Of a stretch of 64,000 nt of DNA, positions 17,236 through 25,817 are shown piece after piece (the stretch's first letter is position 1; every line of letters begins with the position of its first letter). The notes under the pieces are model-generated. The model was not told where the DNA came from, searched no databases, and was given only the letters and a program-made list of their open reading frames with translations. The position numbers were made by a program, and so were the translations under genes. Where the stretch lies: the NCBI RefSeq assembly GCF_004121055.1, contig NZ_PYAL01000010.1, positions 1 to 64,000 on the forward strand, read 5' to 3'. Origin of the DNA: Achromobacter aloeverae (lineage in GTDB: Bacteria > Pseudomonadota > Gammaproteobacteria > Burkholderiales > Burkholderiaceae_B).

Positions 17236-18318
17236 CGAGTCGGGCGCTTCCGTCTTGACCCGCTGGCGCAAGCGCTCGATGCGGCGGTCGATGGCCTGGT
17301 ACAGCAGCCACGCCGCCGCGATCGAGAACAGGGCGTTCAGGCTGGAAATCGCCAGCGCGTCGGTGATGCCCAGGAGGTCGGCCATCTCGCGGACCAACAG
17401 CATCACGACGGCATGACAGATATAGATCGGGTAGCTCAGCTGCCCGATTTTTTTGTCCAGCCGATAGCGCGACTGGAAAATGAACATCAAGGGCAGGAAG
17501 GCGGTGAAGACCAGCAGCGCCAAGGCATCGCGCACGTTGTGATTCAGCGCCACCGAGAAGTGAAACAGCGTGTACAGCACGAACAGCCCTGTCACGAGTT
17601 CCGGCAAATAGCGCACGCGCTGGCTCAGCCTTTCGAAAAAGGGCAGCAACAGGCGATGAGATAGGGCGCCCCCGAGGAACAGCGCGAGTTCGAGCGGGAA
17701 AAAACGGTATGACCAGGGATCGCTCTGCGCGACGCCCAGCGCCAGCAGCATGACGCGCAAGGCCAGCGATGCCGCCAGCAGGCAAAGCACCGCGCGCAGC
17801 GAGCGCAGGATGAAGGGCGCGATCAGGTAGAAGCTCAGCTCGACGCCCAGGGTCCATGCCTGCGGCACCAGCAGGCCGTCGTAGAGCGGGACGTCGCTGT
17901 TCATATACGTCCCCGTCCAGGTCAGCAGCCCGTTCTTGATCCCGGCGAACATGATCCAGTCCTGGCCGAAGATGAAGAGGTTGGCCAGCATCAGGCAGAG
18001 GTCCGCCAGCGGCGGGATACGGTCGTAGACCGCCATGAACGCCGGGTTGGCCGCCAGGTTGGCCACCAGCGCGATGCACGCCACCGCGAGATACGTGGGA
18101 TAGATGCGCAGCATGCGGTTCACGTAGAAGCGTGTCGTGCTGCGATAGGTGTCGTTGGCGTTGAGGATGTAGGAAATCAGGAAACCCGAGATCACATAGA
18201 AGAGCTGGACCGCCAGGCGACCTCCCACCAACACGTTGCCGCCGTTGTAAGGGGAGTGGTCGAGGACGACGGATAGGGCGAAGAGGGTTCTGAGCAGGCC
18301 CATGGGTTTGTCTCTCAT
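17203..18318 (-). CDS. Membrane acyltransferase, family 3
   Basis: A 371-residue integral membrane protein of the acyltransferase-3 family, which transfers acetyl or other acyl groups to sugars or lipids at the cell surface. It shows the N-terminal LLRTLFALSVVLDHS block with the essential His, the RRxxRIYP-type motif (VNRMLRIYPTYL) near residue 70, and about ten hydrophobic helices. ATG 18318 or ATG 18303 may be the start. No sugar-polymer genes are nearby, so its acceptor is unknown. The 3' end overlaps mctP by 33 bases. Confidence 0.88.
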   Translation of the reverse strand: MRDKPMGLLRTLFALSVVLDHSPYNGGNVLVGGRLAVQLFYVISGFLISYILNANDTYRSTTRFYVNRMLRIYPTYLAVACIALVANLAANPAFMAVYDRIPPLADLCLMLANLFIFGQDWIMFAGIKNGLLTWTGTYMNSDVPLYDGLLVPQAWTLGVELSFYLIAPFILRSLRAVLCLLAASLALRVMLLALGVAQSDPWSYRFFPLELALFLGGALSHRLLLPFFERLSQRVRYLPELVTGLFVLYTLFHFSVALNHNVRDALALLVFTAFLPLMFIFQSRYRLDKKIGQLSYPIYICHAVVMLLVREMADLLGITDALAISSLNALFSIAAAWLLYQAIDRRIERLRQRVKTEAPDSSGAAADALRA

Positions 18319-18643
18319 CTTGTACCGCCCGTGGCGCTCGGCCCAGGCAGGAGAAATTCTGCGCGAGCCCGCATTCCGGCGCGTCGGCCATATGGCCCGC
18401 TATCTCTATGGCCTAGATCGCCAGGGCATCGGGCGGGTCGAGATCGTCTTGACGAGCCTTTGGGGACGGGCGCGCCCCTGGCGCGGCGCCGGCATGCGGC
18501 GCCGCGGGGGCCGGGAATATTTCAATGGCATGACATCGGCCCGTTTCCGTCGGTAAATCTTGCTCCAGCGCCATTTTTCGCGTCATCAGCCTGTCATCGC
18601 GCTTGCACACACTACCGCGAGTTTTGAATGAACAGGAACGCGC
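18319..18643. other. Intergenic region acyltransferase-phnC
   Basis: These 325 bases lie between divergently transcribed genes. They hold no supported gene; the part nearest phnC contains a Pho box at 18580-18597. The rest is GC-rich with no obvious structure. Confidence 0.5.
18580..18608 (+). promoter_or_regulatory. Pho box upstream of phnC
   Basis: GCGTCAT (18580-18586), a 4-base spacer and CTGTCAT (18591-18597) form the two 11-bp-phased direct half-sites known to bind PhoB; the second half is perfect. A weaker third half, CTTGCAC (18602-18608), keeps the 11-bp phase. The site ends 35 bases before the phnC ATG, which places phosphonate uptake under phosphate-starvation control. Confidence 0.7.
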
Positions 18644-19486
18644 ATGACCTACGCGATCGAAGTCAAGGGGCTCAGCAAGTCCTTCCGTTCCGCCGACAAG
18701 GCGCTGGACGATGTCAGCTTGCGCATCGCCCCCGGAGAAATGGTGGCGCTGCTGGGTGCGTCGGGCTCGGGCAAGTCGACGCTGCTGCGCCATCTGGCCG
18801 GTTTCGTGGCGGGCGACCGCGGCGAGATCACGGTCAACGGCCAGGTGATCCAGAGCCAGGGCCGCATCAGCAAGCGCGTGCGCGGCGCCCGCGCCGGCAT
18901 CGGCTTCGTCTTCCAGCAATTCAACCTGGTGGGACGCCTGCCCGTCATCACCAATGTGCTGGCCGGCATGCTCCCGCGCGTGCCGATGTACCGCAGCCTG
19001 CTGCGCTGGTTTCGCCACGACGAGATCCAGGTCGGTCTCCAGGCATTGGCTCAAGTTGGTATAGACGGCTATGCATTTCAGCGAGCCTCGACGCTGTCCG
19101 GCGGCCAGCAGCAGCGCGCGGCGATTGCCCGCACGCTGGTGCAGAACGCCCGCACCATACTCGCCGACGAGCCTATCGCGTCGCTCGATCCCGAGTCTTC
19201 CCGCCGCGTGATGGACACGTTGGCGCAGATCAACCGCAGCCGTGGCGTGGCGGTGGTGGTGTCGCTGCACCAGGTCGACGTCGCCATGCGCTATTGCCCG
19301 CGCGTGGTTGCCCTGCGGCGCGGCAAGGTGGTGTACGACGGCCCGTCCGCCGAGCTTAGCGCCGCCATGTTGCGCGACCTGTATGGCGCGGACCTGAATG
19401 AACTGATGCCTGGCGTCGATGACGTGGCGGATGCCGACCCGGCGCCTGGGCTCGCCGCCGCCGCGCCGCAATTGATCGCGGCCTGA
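18644..19486 (+). CDS. phnC: Phosphonate ABC transporter ATP-binding protein
   Basis: A 280-residue ATPase that powers phosphonate import. It has Walker [10 protein letters not shown] near residue 40, the Q-loop FVFQQFNLV, the signature [13 protein letters not shown], Walker [14 protein letters not shown] and the H-loop [12 protein letters not shown], all intact. The central segment ([11 protein letters not shown]) is typical of PhnC. It starts with a GAACAGGAA site and is first in phnCDE-HD; a short minisatellite spans its stop codon. Confidence 0.96.
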   Translation: MTYAIEVKGLSKSFRSADKALDDVSLRIAPGEMVALLGASGSGKSTLLRHLAGFVAGDRGEITVNGQVIQSQGRISKRVRGARAGIGFVFQQFNLVGRLPVITNVLAGMLPRVPMYRSLLRWFRHDEIQVGLQALAQVGIDGYAFQRASTLSGGQQQRAAIARTLVQNARTILADEPIASLDPESSRRVMDTLAQINRSRGVAVVVSLHQVDVAMRYCPRVVALRRGKVVYDGPSAELSAAMLRDLYGADLNELMPGVDDVADADPAPGLAAAAPQLIAA

Positions 19487-19530
19487 TTGTTGGCCCGATT
19501 GTCAGGCCCGATTGTCAGGCCTGATTGTCC
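19481..19530. repeat. Four-copy minisatellite in the phnC-phnD junction
   Basis: Four near-identical units beginning GCCTGATTGT or GCCCGATTGT start at 19481, 19493, 19506 and 19519 (12-13 bases each). The first contains the phnC stop codon. The array sets most of the spacing between phnC and phnD. Confidence 0.85.
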
Positions 19531-19569
19531 TTCGCAGTCCCCTTTTACCTGTTTGCTCCCGGAGCTACC

Positions 19570-20544
19570 ATGCTACGCAGAACGTTTCTCGCCCTGATCG
19601 CCACCGCGGCCCTGTCCACCACGGCCCATGCGCAGGACGGAAAAACCCTGAACTTCGGCATCATCTCGACCGAATCCTCGACCAACCTGAAGTCCGGCTG
19701 GCAGCCCGTCATCGACGACATGAGCAAGGCCCTGGGCGTCGAGGTCAAGCCTTTCTTCGCGTCCGACTACGCCGGCATCATCGAGGGCATGCGCTTCAAC
19801 AAGGTGCAGATCGCCTGGTACGGCAACCTGTCCGCCATCGAAGCCGTGGACCGCGCGCAGGGCGAAGTGTTCGCGCACGTGATTGCCAAGGACGGCAGCC
19901 CCGGCTACTGGTCGGTGCTGGTCACCGCCAAGGACGGCCCGGTCAAGTCCGTGGACGACGTGTTGAAGAACGGCAAGACCATGAGCTACGGCGCGGGCGA
20001 TCCCAACTCCACTTCGGGCACCGCCGTGCCGGGCTACTACCTGTGGGGCGCCAACAAGATCGATCCCAAGACCTTCTTCAAGAATTTCCGCGTCGCCAAT
20101 CACGAAACCAACCTGATGTCGGCCATGAACAAGCAGGTCGACGTGGCCATCACCAACACCGAAGCGATCGATCGCTATCGCCAGAACACCGGCAAGAACC
20201 CCGACGACCAGATCCGCATCCTGTGGAAGTCGCCCTTGATCCCGGCCGATCCCATCGTCTACCGCAAGGACCTGCCGGCGGACTTGAAGACCAGGATCCA
20301 GGACTTCTTCGCCAACTACGGCAAGACCGAGGACCAGGCCAAGAAGCTGGCGGTCCTGCAATACAAGGGTTTCACCAAGTCGGATAACGGCCAGCTGATC
20401 CCCATCCGCCAGATCAACCTGGCGGGCCTGCGCGCCAAGGTCGAAAGCGACACCACGCTGAGCGCCGAGGAAAAGCAGAAGAAGATCGCCGACATCGACG
20501 CGAAGCTGGCCGACCTCGCCAAGCAAGTGGCTTCCGCCAAGTAA
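19570..20544 (+). CDS. phnD: Phosphonate ABC transporter substrate-binding protein
   Basis: A 324-residue periplasmic binding protein with a Sec signal peptide ([21 protein letters not shown], cleavage before QDG). The mature protein has the PhnD family blocks [47 protein letters not shown] and [11 protein letters not shown], the last contributing to the phosphonate oxyanion site. ATG 19570 is preceded by GGAG; the upstream in-frame start at 19525 would spoil the signal peptide. It is the second gene of phnCDE. Confidence 0.96.
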   Translation: MLRRTFLALIATAALSTTAHAQDGKTLNFGIISTESSTNLKSGWQPVIDDMSKALGVEVKPFFASDYAGIIEGMRFNKVQIAWYGNLSAIEAVDRAQGEVFAHVIAKDGSPGYWSVLVTAKDGPVKSVDDVLKNGKTMSYGAGDPNSTSGTAVPGYYLWGANKIDPKTFFKNFRVANHETNLMSAMNKQVDVAITNTEAIDRYRQNTGKNPDDQIRILWKSPLIPADPIVYRKDLPADLKTRIQDFFANYGKTEDQAKKLAVLQYKGFTKSDNGQLIPIRQINLAGLRAKVESDTTLSAEEKQKKIADIDAKLADLAKQVASAK

Positions 20545-20557
20545 TCAGGACGGCATC

Positions 20558-21355
20558 ATGAGCGTGACCCTCTCTACCGGTAACGTGCCCGCGCGCCCGC
20601 CTCGGACCTCCCTACCCATGCTGATCATGTGGGCCGTGATCCTGGCCCTGCTGGTGGCTTCCTGGAAGGGCGCCGATATGCGCCCACTGGACCTGCTGCG
20701 GGATTCCGGCAACATGGGCGAATTCGCGAAGGACTTCTTTCCGCCCAACTTTCGCGATTGGCGCATGTACCTGGACGAGATGCTGGTCACGATCCAGATC
20801 GCCATCTGGGGCACCTTCCTGGCCATCGTCATGGCGGTGCCCTTCGGCTTGCTCTGTTCGTCGAACATCGTGCCGGCCTGGGTCTACCAGCCGGTGCGGC
20901 GCTTGATGGACGCCTGCCGCGCGATCAACGAAATGGTGTTCGCCATGTTGTTCATCGTCGCGGTGGGGCTGGGCCCCTTCGCCGGCGTGCTGGCCTTGTG
21001 GGTGCATACGCTGGGCGTGCTGGCCAAGCTGTTCTCGGAGGCCGTGGAGGCCATCGATCCGCGACCGGTCGAGGGCGTGCGGGCGACCGGCGCCAACGCC
21101 ATCGAGGAAATCGTCTTCGGCGTGATTCCGCAGGTGCTGCCGCTGTGGATCTCCTTTTCCCTGTACCGCTTCGAGTCCAACGTGCGCTCCGCCTCGGTGG
21201 TGGGCATCGTGGGCGCGGGCGGTATCGGCATGGTGCTGTGGGACATCATCCGCAGCTTCCAGTATGCGCAGACCTGCGCGGTGATGATCATCATCATCGT
21301 GTTCGTCGTCGCCATCGATATGTTGTCGGCGCGCGTGCGCCGCGTATTGGTCTGA
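20558..21355 (+). CDS. phnE: Phosphonate ABC transporter permease
   Basis: A 265-residue inner-membrane permease with about six helices. The inner-membrane coupling motif is recognisable as [35 protein letters not shown], the EAA-loop that docks on PhnC. Only one phnE is present. It starts 13 bases after phnD, preceded by AGGAC. With PhnC and PhnD it completes a high-affinity phosphonate importer. Confidence 0.95.
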   Translation: MSVTLSTGNVPARPPRTSLPMLIMWAVILALLVASWKGADMRPLDLLRDSGNMGEFAKDFFPPNFRDWRMYLDEMLVTIQIAIWGTFLAIVMAVPFGLLCSSNIVPAWVYQPVRRLMDACRAINEMVFAMLFIVAVGLGPFAGVLALWVHTLGVLAKLFSEAVEAIDPRPVEGVRATGANAIEEIVFGVIPQVLPLWISFSLYRFESNVRSASVVGIVGAGGIGMVLWDIIRSFQYAQTCAVMIIIIVFVVAIDMLSARVRRVLV

Positions 21356-21404
21356 ACCTGGGCGGGCTTGCCCCGCCCGGCCGTTCGATCCAGGATATGA
21401 CGTC

Positions 21405-21986
21405 ATGACGGTATCTTCTTCTTCCACCCCCGCGTCCGTATCGGCGGCCAAGCTGGAGGCCGAGCGCATCCAGGCCCTGTTCGCCGGCTACGGTTCGGAG
21501 TTCTACGGCGGCGAGGCCATCACCCAGACCGAGCACGCACTGCAATGCGCCGCGCTGGCCGAGGCGGCCGGCGAGACGCCGGCCGTCATCGTCGCCAGCC
21601 TGCTGCACGACGTCGGGCACCTGGTCATGGCGGAGAGCGCCAGCGAGGACCGTCGCCACCAGGACGTGGGCGCCCGCGCCCTCGAAGGCATCTTCGGCGA
21701 GGACGTGCTGGCGCCCATACGATTGCACGTGCCGGCCAAGCGATATCTGTGCGCGGTGGACGCGGCCTATTACGACACCTTGTCGCAGGCCTCGCGCGAT
21801 AGCCTGGCCTTGCAGGGTGGTCCTTTCACGCCGGACGAGCTGGCAGGCTTCGAAAGGCTGCCCCATTTCGACGCGGCCGTACGCCTGCGCCGTTATGACG
21901 ACCTGGCCAAGGTGGTCGGCGCGCGCACGCCCGACCTGTCGCACTATCTTCAGCTATGCACGCGCGTAATGCGCGGGCGCGCCTGA
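21405..21986 (+). CDS. PhnZ-like HD-domain oxygenase (phosphonate operon HD protein)
   Basis: A 193-residue HD-domain protein of the family found in phosphonate operons. Visible metal ligands include His44 (TEHALQ), His68-Asp69 and His72 in LLHDVGH, and His85. A Tyr34/Glu37 pair (FYGGEA) lies just ahead, as in PhnZ, where such a pair guards the di-iron site. PhnZ oxidatively cleaves 1-hydroxy-2-aminoethylphosphonate made by the dioxygenase PhnY. No phnY is present in the window, so the substrate is open. It follows phnE by 49 bases and is probably in the phnCDE unit. Confidence 0.88.
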   Translation: MTVSSSSTPASVSAAKLEAERIQALFAGYGSEFYGGEAITQTEHALQCAALAEAAGETPAVIVASLLHDVGHLVMAESASEDRRHQDVGARALEGIFGEDVLAPIRLHVPAKRYLCAVDAAYYDTLSQASRDSLALQGGPFTPDELAGFERLPHFDAAVRLRRYDDLAKVVGARTPDLSHYLQLCTRVMRGRA

Positions 21987-22097
21987 CGCCGCGGCCCTGG
22001 CTGTTGTTGCCTGGAAGGAATACGGGTAAGCGGCCAGGGGTCAAGGGGCCAAAAAGGGGCCAGGGGGTCGCGCTGCGGCCGCACATGACGCGCCGTC

Positions 22098-22709
22098 TCA
22101 GGCGTGGCAGCGCCGGCGCGCGATGGCGAGCAGTTCGGCGGCCGCGTCGGCGGCGTCGCCATTGTTGTCCACGCTGACTTGTTCGCAGTCTGGAGGAATA
22201 TCGAAGACCGCTTGCGCGCGCGCAAGGCGGGCGGCGATGTCGTCCGCGCTTTCACGGCCTCGGTGGGCGAGGCGGCTTTGCAAGGTCTCCGCGTTCACGC
22301 GTATGGTGACGGCGCACAGGCCCGGGTAGCGGTCGCAGGCTTGCGATAGATAGGCGCGCGAGCCATTGACCAGCACGGTGATGCCGGCGTCCATCCAGGC
22401 GTCTATTTCGACGCCGATTCCGTACGCCAGGCCATGGCTGGCCCAGTGCAGCGCGAAACAGCCCAGCGCGGCGCGGCGCGCATGTTCGGCGGCTTCCAGA
22501 TAGACGGATGCCTCGTCCGCGCCGGCTGGACGAGTGATGTAGCGGTGCGCGACCAGGACGCGGTCCTGGCCCTGGAGCTGGGCACGCGCCAGTCGCAGCA
22601 GGGTGTCCTTGCCGCTGCCGGACGCGCCCATGATGTAGACCAGGCGGCCGCCATCGCGGCGCAGGTCCCGGCGCGATGCGTCACGTTCGCGGGAGGCTGG
22701 CGCGGTCAT
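22098..22709 (-). CDS. phnN: Ribose 1,5-bisphosphate phosphokinase
   Basis: A 203-residue P-loop kinase that converts ribose 1,5-bisphosphate to PRPP, the last step that returns the C-P lyase sugar product to metabolism. Walker A is GASGSGKDTLL near residue 28, with RYITRPAGADE and the lid region RLAHRGRESADDIAARL further on. ATG 22709 overlaps the DUF1045 stop in an ATGA arrangement, so I prefer it to the longer frames open to 22742 and 23345. It converges with the HD oxygenase gene. Confidence 0.93.
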   Translation of the reverse strand: MTAPASRERDASRRDLRRDGGRLVYIMGASGSGKDTLLRLARAQLQGQDRVLVAHRYITRPAGADEASVYLEAAEHARRAALGCFALHWASHGLAYGIGVEIDAWMDAGITVLVNGSRAYLSQACDRYPGLCAVTIRVNAETLQSRLAHRGRESADDIAARLARAQAVFDIPPDCEQVSVDNNGDAADAAAELLAIARRRCHA

Positions 22710-23575
22710 CGCGCCCCGTCCGTCGCCGGCGGTAGATAGCATGCGCCCGCCCCGTCGCGCGTGGCGCCGTCGAAGCCGTAGTGGCGCGCCACCAGGAAGG
22801 GGGCATCGGGCGCCGGTTGCACATAGACGGCAACGGCGTCCACGGGCATGGGGCGGTCCAGCCTGCCCGCGCCCAGGGACTCGATCCGCGCGCGCGCCGT
22901 CGCCAGGTCGGCGTCGGCGAGATTGCCTGTCAGCGTGATATGGAACTTGAAGGTGTCCAGTACATAAGGATAGCCCCAGGCCTCCAGCATGGCGCGCTGC
23001 GCGGGATCGAGATCGGCGCGCAGGCGGCGCGCCAGTTCGTCCTGCGTGGGTGGCGCGCGCCACGGATCGATACGGCGCACCGCATCGTCGGCCAGGGCGC
23101 GCAGGGCGGCGCGACCCGCGGCGATATCCTCGCGGCCGGCGCCCCAGGCCGGTTCGTCCTCCGCCAGGCACCACGCGAGGAAGCCGCGCAGCGTGCGTAG
23201 CTCCAGCGCGATGCCGAAGGGCTGGTGGTCCCGCGCGAGGGCGCGCATGGCCCGGTCCAGGCCCGCGGCATCGGCGCCAGGCGCCAGGCGGAACGGCGGC
23301 TTGAGCGTGGCATGCAAGCCGTAATGGCGCGGCGCCTCGGTCCATGCGTCCAGCCGTGGATCGTCACCGGCAGCGCGCGCGAGCGGCGCGCCGCTTTCTT
23401 CGTCGCGACCCAGCCAACGGCTGCCCACGTCGCGCCAGGCGCCCACCGGGGCAAGGTAGACGGCGTAGCGATACGCGTGCTGGCTGGGCGCTTGCCGCGA
23501 GGAGGAGGCGGCTGCCGGACGCGTCCGCGCATCCGGTGTGTCCTGCCTCTGCATGCGTTGCGAGTCCTGGGGCAT
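22706..23575 (-). CDS. DUF1045 2H phosphoesterase of phosphonate clusters
   Basis: A 289-residue protein known as a putative phosphonate metabolism protein. It carries two H-x-T-L motifs, HATL at residues 88-91 and HITL at 212-215, the signature of the 2H phosphoesterase fold that opens cyclic phosphodiesters. No phnP is present in the window, so this protein may hydrolyse 5-phosphoribosyl 1,2-cyclic phosphate; that role is an inference. The start is ATG 23575, 14 bases after phnM1, with ATG 23554 as an alternative. Its stop overlaps phnN. Confidence 0.88.
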   Translation of the reverse strand: MPQDSQRMQRQDTPDARTRPAAASSSRQAPSQHAYRYAVYLAPVGAWRDVGSRWLGRDEESGAPLARAAGDDPRLDAWTEAPRHYGLHATLKPPFRLAPGADAAGLDRAMRALARDHQPFGIALELRTLRGFLAWCLAEDEPAWGAGREDIAAGRAALRALADDAVRRIDPWRAPPTQDELARRLRADLDPAQRAMLEAWGYPYVLDTFKFHITLTGNLADADLATARARIESLGAGRLDRPMPVDAVAVYVQPAPDAPFLVARHYGFDGATRDGAGACYLPPATDGAR

Positions 23576-23589
23576 GATGGCGTTCCGGT

Positions 23590-24780
23590 TCAGGCGGCCT
23601 GGGCCTGCTGCAACAACTCCATGTCGAACTGCTGGGCGGCATACCGCAACCGGCCGGCGACGATGGCGGCGCACACGCGCGGCACCCCCGGCACGCTGTC
23701 GTCGACGATGATGGCGTCGGCGAGCATGCCCGGTTCCAGCGTGCCCTGGTCGCGCAGCCCGGCGGCGCGCGCCGGATTGCGCGATACCAGCGCCCAGGCC
23801 TGGGCCAGGGGCAGTACGCCGTTATCGACCAGTTTCATCGCCGCGGCGAGCGGTGCCGGGTAGTAGTAGTCGGACGTGAGGATGCCGCACAGCCCGGCCT
23901 GGATCATTTCCGTGGCGTTGGGCGCATTGGTGTGGCTGCGGCCACGCACGACGTTGGGGCCGCCGAAGACCGTGAAATCGCCAAGGTCGTGCGCTACCCG
24001 GGCTACTTCGGCGGTCAGCGGGAACTCGGCGATGCGGCAGCCCAGCTGGTGGTAGTAGCGGCGCGTCGCGGGATCGGGGTCGTCATGCGAGGCCACCTCC
24101 AGGCCGGCCTGCTTCGCGCATTCGGTCAGCTGGCGCATGGCGCCGGCCACTTCGTCGGCGCAGCCCATGGCGGCGCGGATACGATCCTGGAAAGTGTCCA
24201 GGTCGCATTCGGCGCGTTCCGCGTATTGCAGCAGCTTGCGGTCGTTGCCCAGGCGCTTGGCCATGCTGGGCAGGTGATCGTTCAGGGCCAGGAATTGCAC
24301 CTTGCCGGCCTGTATCCATTCACGGGCGATATCGACGCCGCCGACGTGGTGGGTCTCGAAGCGCAGGTGCACGTTGTGCCGCGCGCCCAATGTCGCACGC
24401 ATGCGGTCCAGCGCATCGAACATGCGTTCCGCATAGGGTTCGCCGCGCAGGCCGCCTTCCCATGAGAGGGTGACGCCGTGGAATTCGGTGGTGATGCCGT
24501 TGGCCAGCAATTGCCGGTCCACATCGTGCAGGGCGTTGTCGTAGGGGAACGTGACGCCCGGCCGCGGCATGACGGCGCGCTCGAAGGCGTCGCCGTGCAA
24601 GTCGATGATGCCGGGCAAGACCAGCAGGTCGCCCGCGTCCAGCAGCGGCGTGGCGCCCGCGCCGGCAGCGATGCGGTCGCCGGTGAAGCCCAGGCGCGTC
24701 GCGCGCAGGCCGTCGGAGGTCAGTACGCGGCGGCCGGCGATGCCGGGCAGGACGGAAAGGGGGGATGCGGGCGTATTCAT
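23590..24780 (-). CDS. phnM: PhnM-type metallohydrolase, copy 1
   Basis: A 396-residue amidohydrolase-fold enzyme of the family that cleaves pyrophosphate from alpha-D-ribose 1-methylphosphonate 5-triphosphate. Metal-site blocks are DLHGDAFERA near residue 62, HGVTLSWEGG, ASHDDPDP near residue 226 and LTSDYYYPAPL near 296. It is clearly homologous to, but quite different from, the second phnM at 30557-31756. It leads the phnM-DUF1045-phnN unit; the PhnF-like motif lies 61 bases upstream of its ATG. Confidence 0.93.
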   Translation of the reverse strand: MNTPASPLSVLPGIAGRRVLTSDGLRATRLGFTGDRIAAGAGATPLLDAGDLLVLPGIIDLHGDAFERAVMPRPGVTFPYDNALHDVDRQLLANGITTEFHGVTLSWEGGLRGEPYAERMFDALDRMRATLGARHNVHLRFETHHVGGVDIAREWIQAGKVQFLALNDHLPSMAKRLGNDRKLLQYAERAECDLDTFQDRIRAAMGCADEVAGAMRQLTECAKQAGLEVASHDDPDPATRRYYHQLGCRIAEFPLTAEVARVAHDLGDFTVFGGPNVVRGRSHTNAPNATEMIQAGLCGILTSDYYYPAPLAAAMKLVDNGVLPLAQAWALVSRNPARAAGLRDQGTLEPGMLADAIIVDDSVPGVPRVCAAIVAGRLRYAAQQFDMELLQQAQAA

Positions 24781-24840
24781 GTCGGGGGCTGAATGTTGGG
24801 CCGGAAGGAAAGAATATATGCTCGCTTGATGACGAACAGA

Positions 24841-24855
24841 TGTCTAGACGTTTTG
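24841..24855 (-). promoter_or_regulatory. Putative PhnF operator before phnM copy 1
   Basis: The 8-bp palindrome GTCTAGAC (24842-24849), followed on the + strand by GTTT, shares TAGACGTTT with the site before phnG. It lies between phnF and phnM1, upstream of a TATATT -10 candidate (24818-24813, - strand). Recognition by PhnF is an inference from the shared motif and location. Confidence 0.5.
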
Positions 24856-24903
24856 CGGCGTATATTTTGCGGTATGCGCTTCGCGGTATGCGTCTTGGGG
24901 CGC

Positions 24904-25626
24904 TCAGTCGTCGCCGGTGACCATCAACTGCACCCAATCGCCGGCGAAGCGCGTGATGCCGTACTGCAGCGGCCGCCCCTCCGCGTCGACGTTCAGCGAC
25001 TCGACCTGGATGATGGGACGCGTCTTGGGTTGGTTGAGCAGGCGGGCGTTGGCTTCATCCGGCAGGGTGGCGGTGATGCGCGACCATTTGCGGGTGTAGT
25101 CCTGTATGCCGAACTGCTTGTACACCTTGGAGATGGACTTCGCTTCCTTCAGTTTGTTGGCGAAGCCGGGAAAGCGCCGCTCTTCGAAATAATGGTCCGA
25201 CACATTGATCGTGCGGTTCTCGGCCTTGCCTAGAAGCTGCACCCGCAACAGGGTGGTGGACCGTGGCAGCCCCAGCTGCATGGCGATTTCGGCAGCGCGT
25301 TCCGCCTGGCTGCCCAGCACTTCCACATGTCCCAGCAGCCCCTGGCTGCGCAGGTTTTCCGAGAATCGCGTGCGCTTGCCGATGGCGTAATCGATGGCGT
25401 GTTCCTGCACGAACGTGCCGCGTCCCTGTTCGATGCGCACCAGGCCGATCTGCTCCAGCTCGCCCATGGCGCGCCGGATCGTATGCCGGTTGACCGAGAA
25501 CTTCGCCGCCAGCTCCGGCTCGGGCGGCAACTGCTCGCCCGGGTTGTAGAGCTTGTTGCGGATATCCATCGCCAGCGCCTCTCCGATCTGCCGCCAGACC
25601 GCGATGCCCGATCGTCGTTCGAACAT
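24904..25626 (-). CDS. phnF: GntR/HutC-family regulator of phosphonate genes
   Basis: A 240-residue regulator with an N-terminal winged helix-turn-helix (GEQLPPEPELAAKFSVNRHTIRRAMGELEQIGLVRIEQGRGTFV, residues about 30-73) and a C-terminal UTRA ligand domain. This is the PhnF subfamily, which represses phn genes until a phosphonate-derived ligand or phosphate starvation relieves it. It is divergent from phnG, and similar palindromes lie in front of phnG and phnM1. ATG 25626 gives the family N-terminus. Confidence 0.94.
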   Translation of the reverse strand: MFERRSGIAVWRQIGEALAMDIRNKLYNPGEQLPPEPELAAKFSVNRHTIRRAMGELEQIGLVRIEQGRGTFVQEHAIDYAIGKRTRFSENLRSQGLLGHVEVLGSQAERAAEIAMQLGLPRSTTLLRVQLLGKAENRTINVSDHYFEERRFPGFANKLKEAKSISKVYKQFGIQDYTRKWSRITATLPDEANARLLNQPKTRPIIQVESLNVDAEGRPLQYGITRFAGDWVQLMVTGDD

Positions 25627-25726
25627 GTTGACTTCCTGTTCGACGCGCTACACAAGGGCGCGTCTCTGAATGTGAATGAAGGAATGCCGGATTTTGCCCC
25701 AGCCGGGCGCTCCCCGCGAGTGGCGC

Positions 25727-25744
25727 TTGTCATCAAAAATTCAT
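25727..25744 (+). promoter_or_regulatory. Possible Pho box upstream of phnG
   Basis: TTGTCAT (25727-25733), 4 bases, and AATTCAT (25738-25744) keep the 11-bp Pho-box phase; the first half matches six of seven positions, the second only four. It lies about 34 bases upstream of the predicted phnG -10, further than usual, so the call is tentative. Confidence 0.35.
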
Positions 25745-25754
25745 CGTCGCCATG

Positions 25755-25783
25755 TTGAACTGCCTGGCGCGGAAGCCCATACT
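25755..25783 (+). promoter_or_regulatory. Predicted phnG operon promoter
   Basis: TTGAAC (25755-25760) and CATACT (25778-25783) are separated by 17 bases and match four or five of six consensus positions. The expected start of transcription near 25790 falls inside the putative PhnF operator. Confidence 0.55.
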
Positions 25784-25787
25784 AGCA

Positions 25788-25809
25788 TCTATTCGTATAG
25801 ACGTTTAGA
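25788..25809 (+). promoter_or_regulatory. Putative PhnF operator at the phnG start region
   Basis: TCTAT and ATAGA (25788-25792 and 25797-25801) form an inverted repeat around TCGT, followed by CGTTTAGA. The segment TAGACGTTT (25798-25806) is shared with the site before phnM copy 1. It overlaps the predicted transcription start and abuts the phnG ribosome site, a typical repressor position. Confidence 0.55.
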
Positions 25810-25817
25810 GGAAACGC

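Noticed and set aside
22710-23345. Extension of phnN to a 415-residue fusion
   Set aside because: The extra part is an out-of-frame reading of the DUF1045 gene; the ATGA overlap at 22706-22709 fixes the phnN start.
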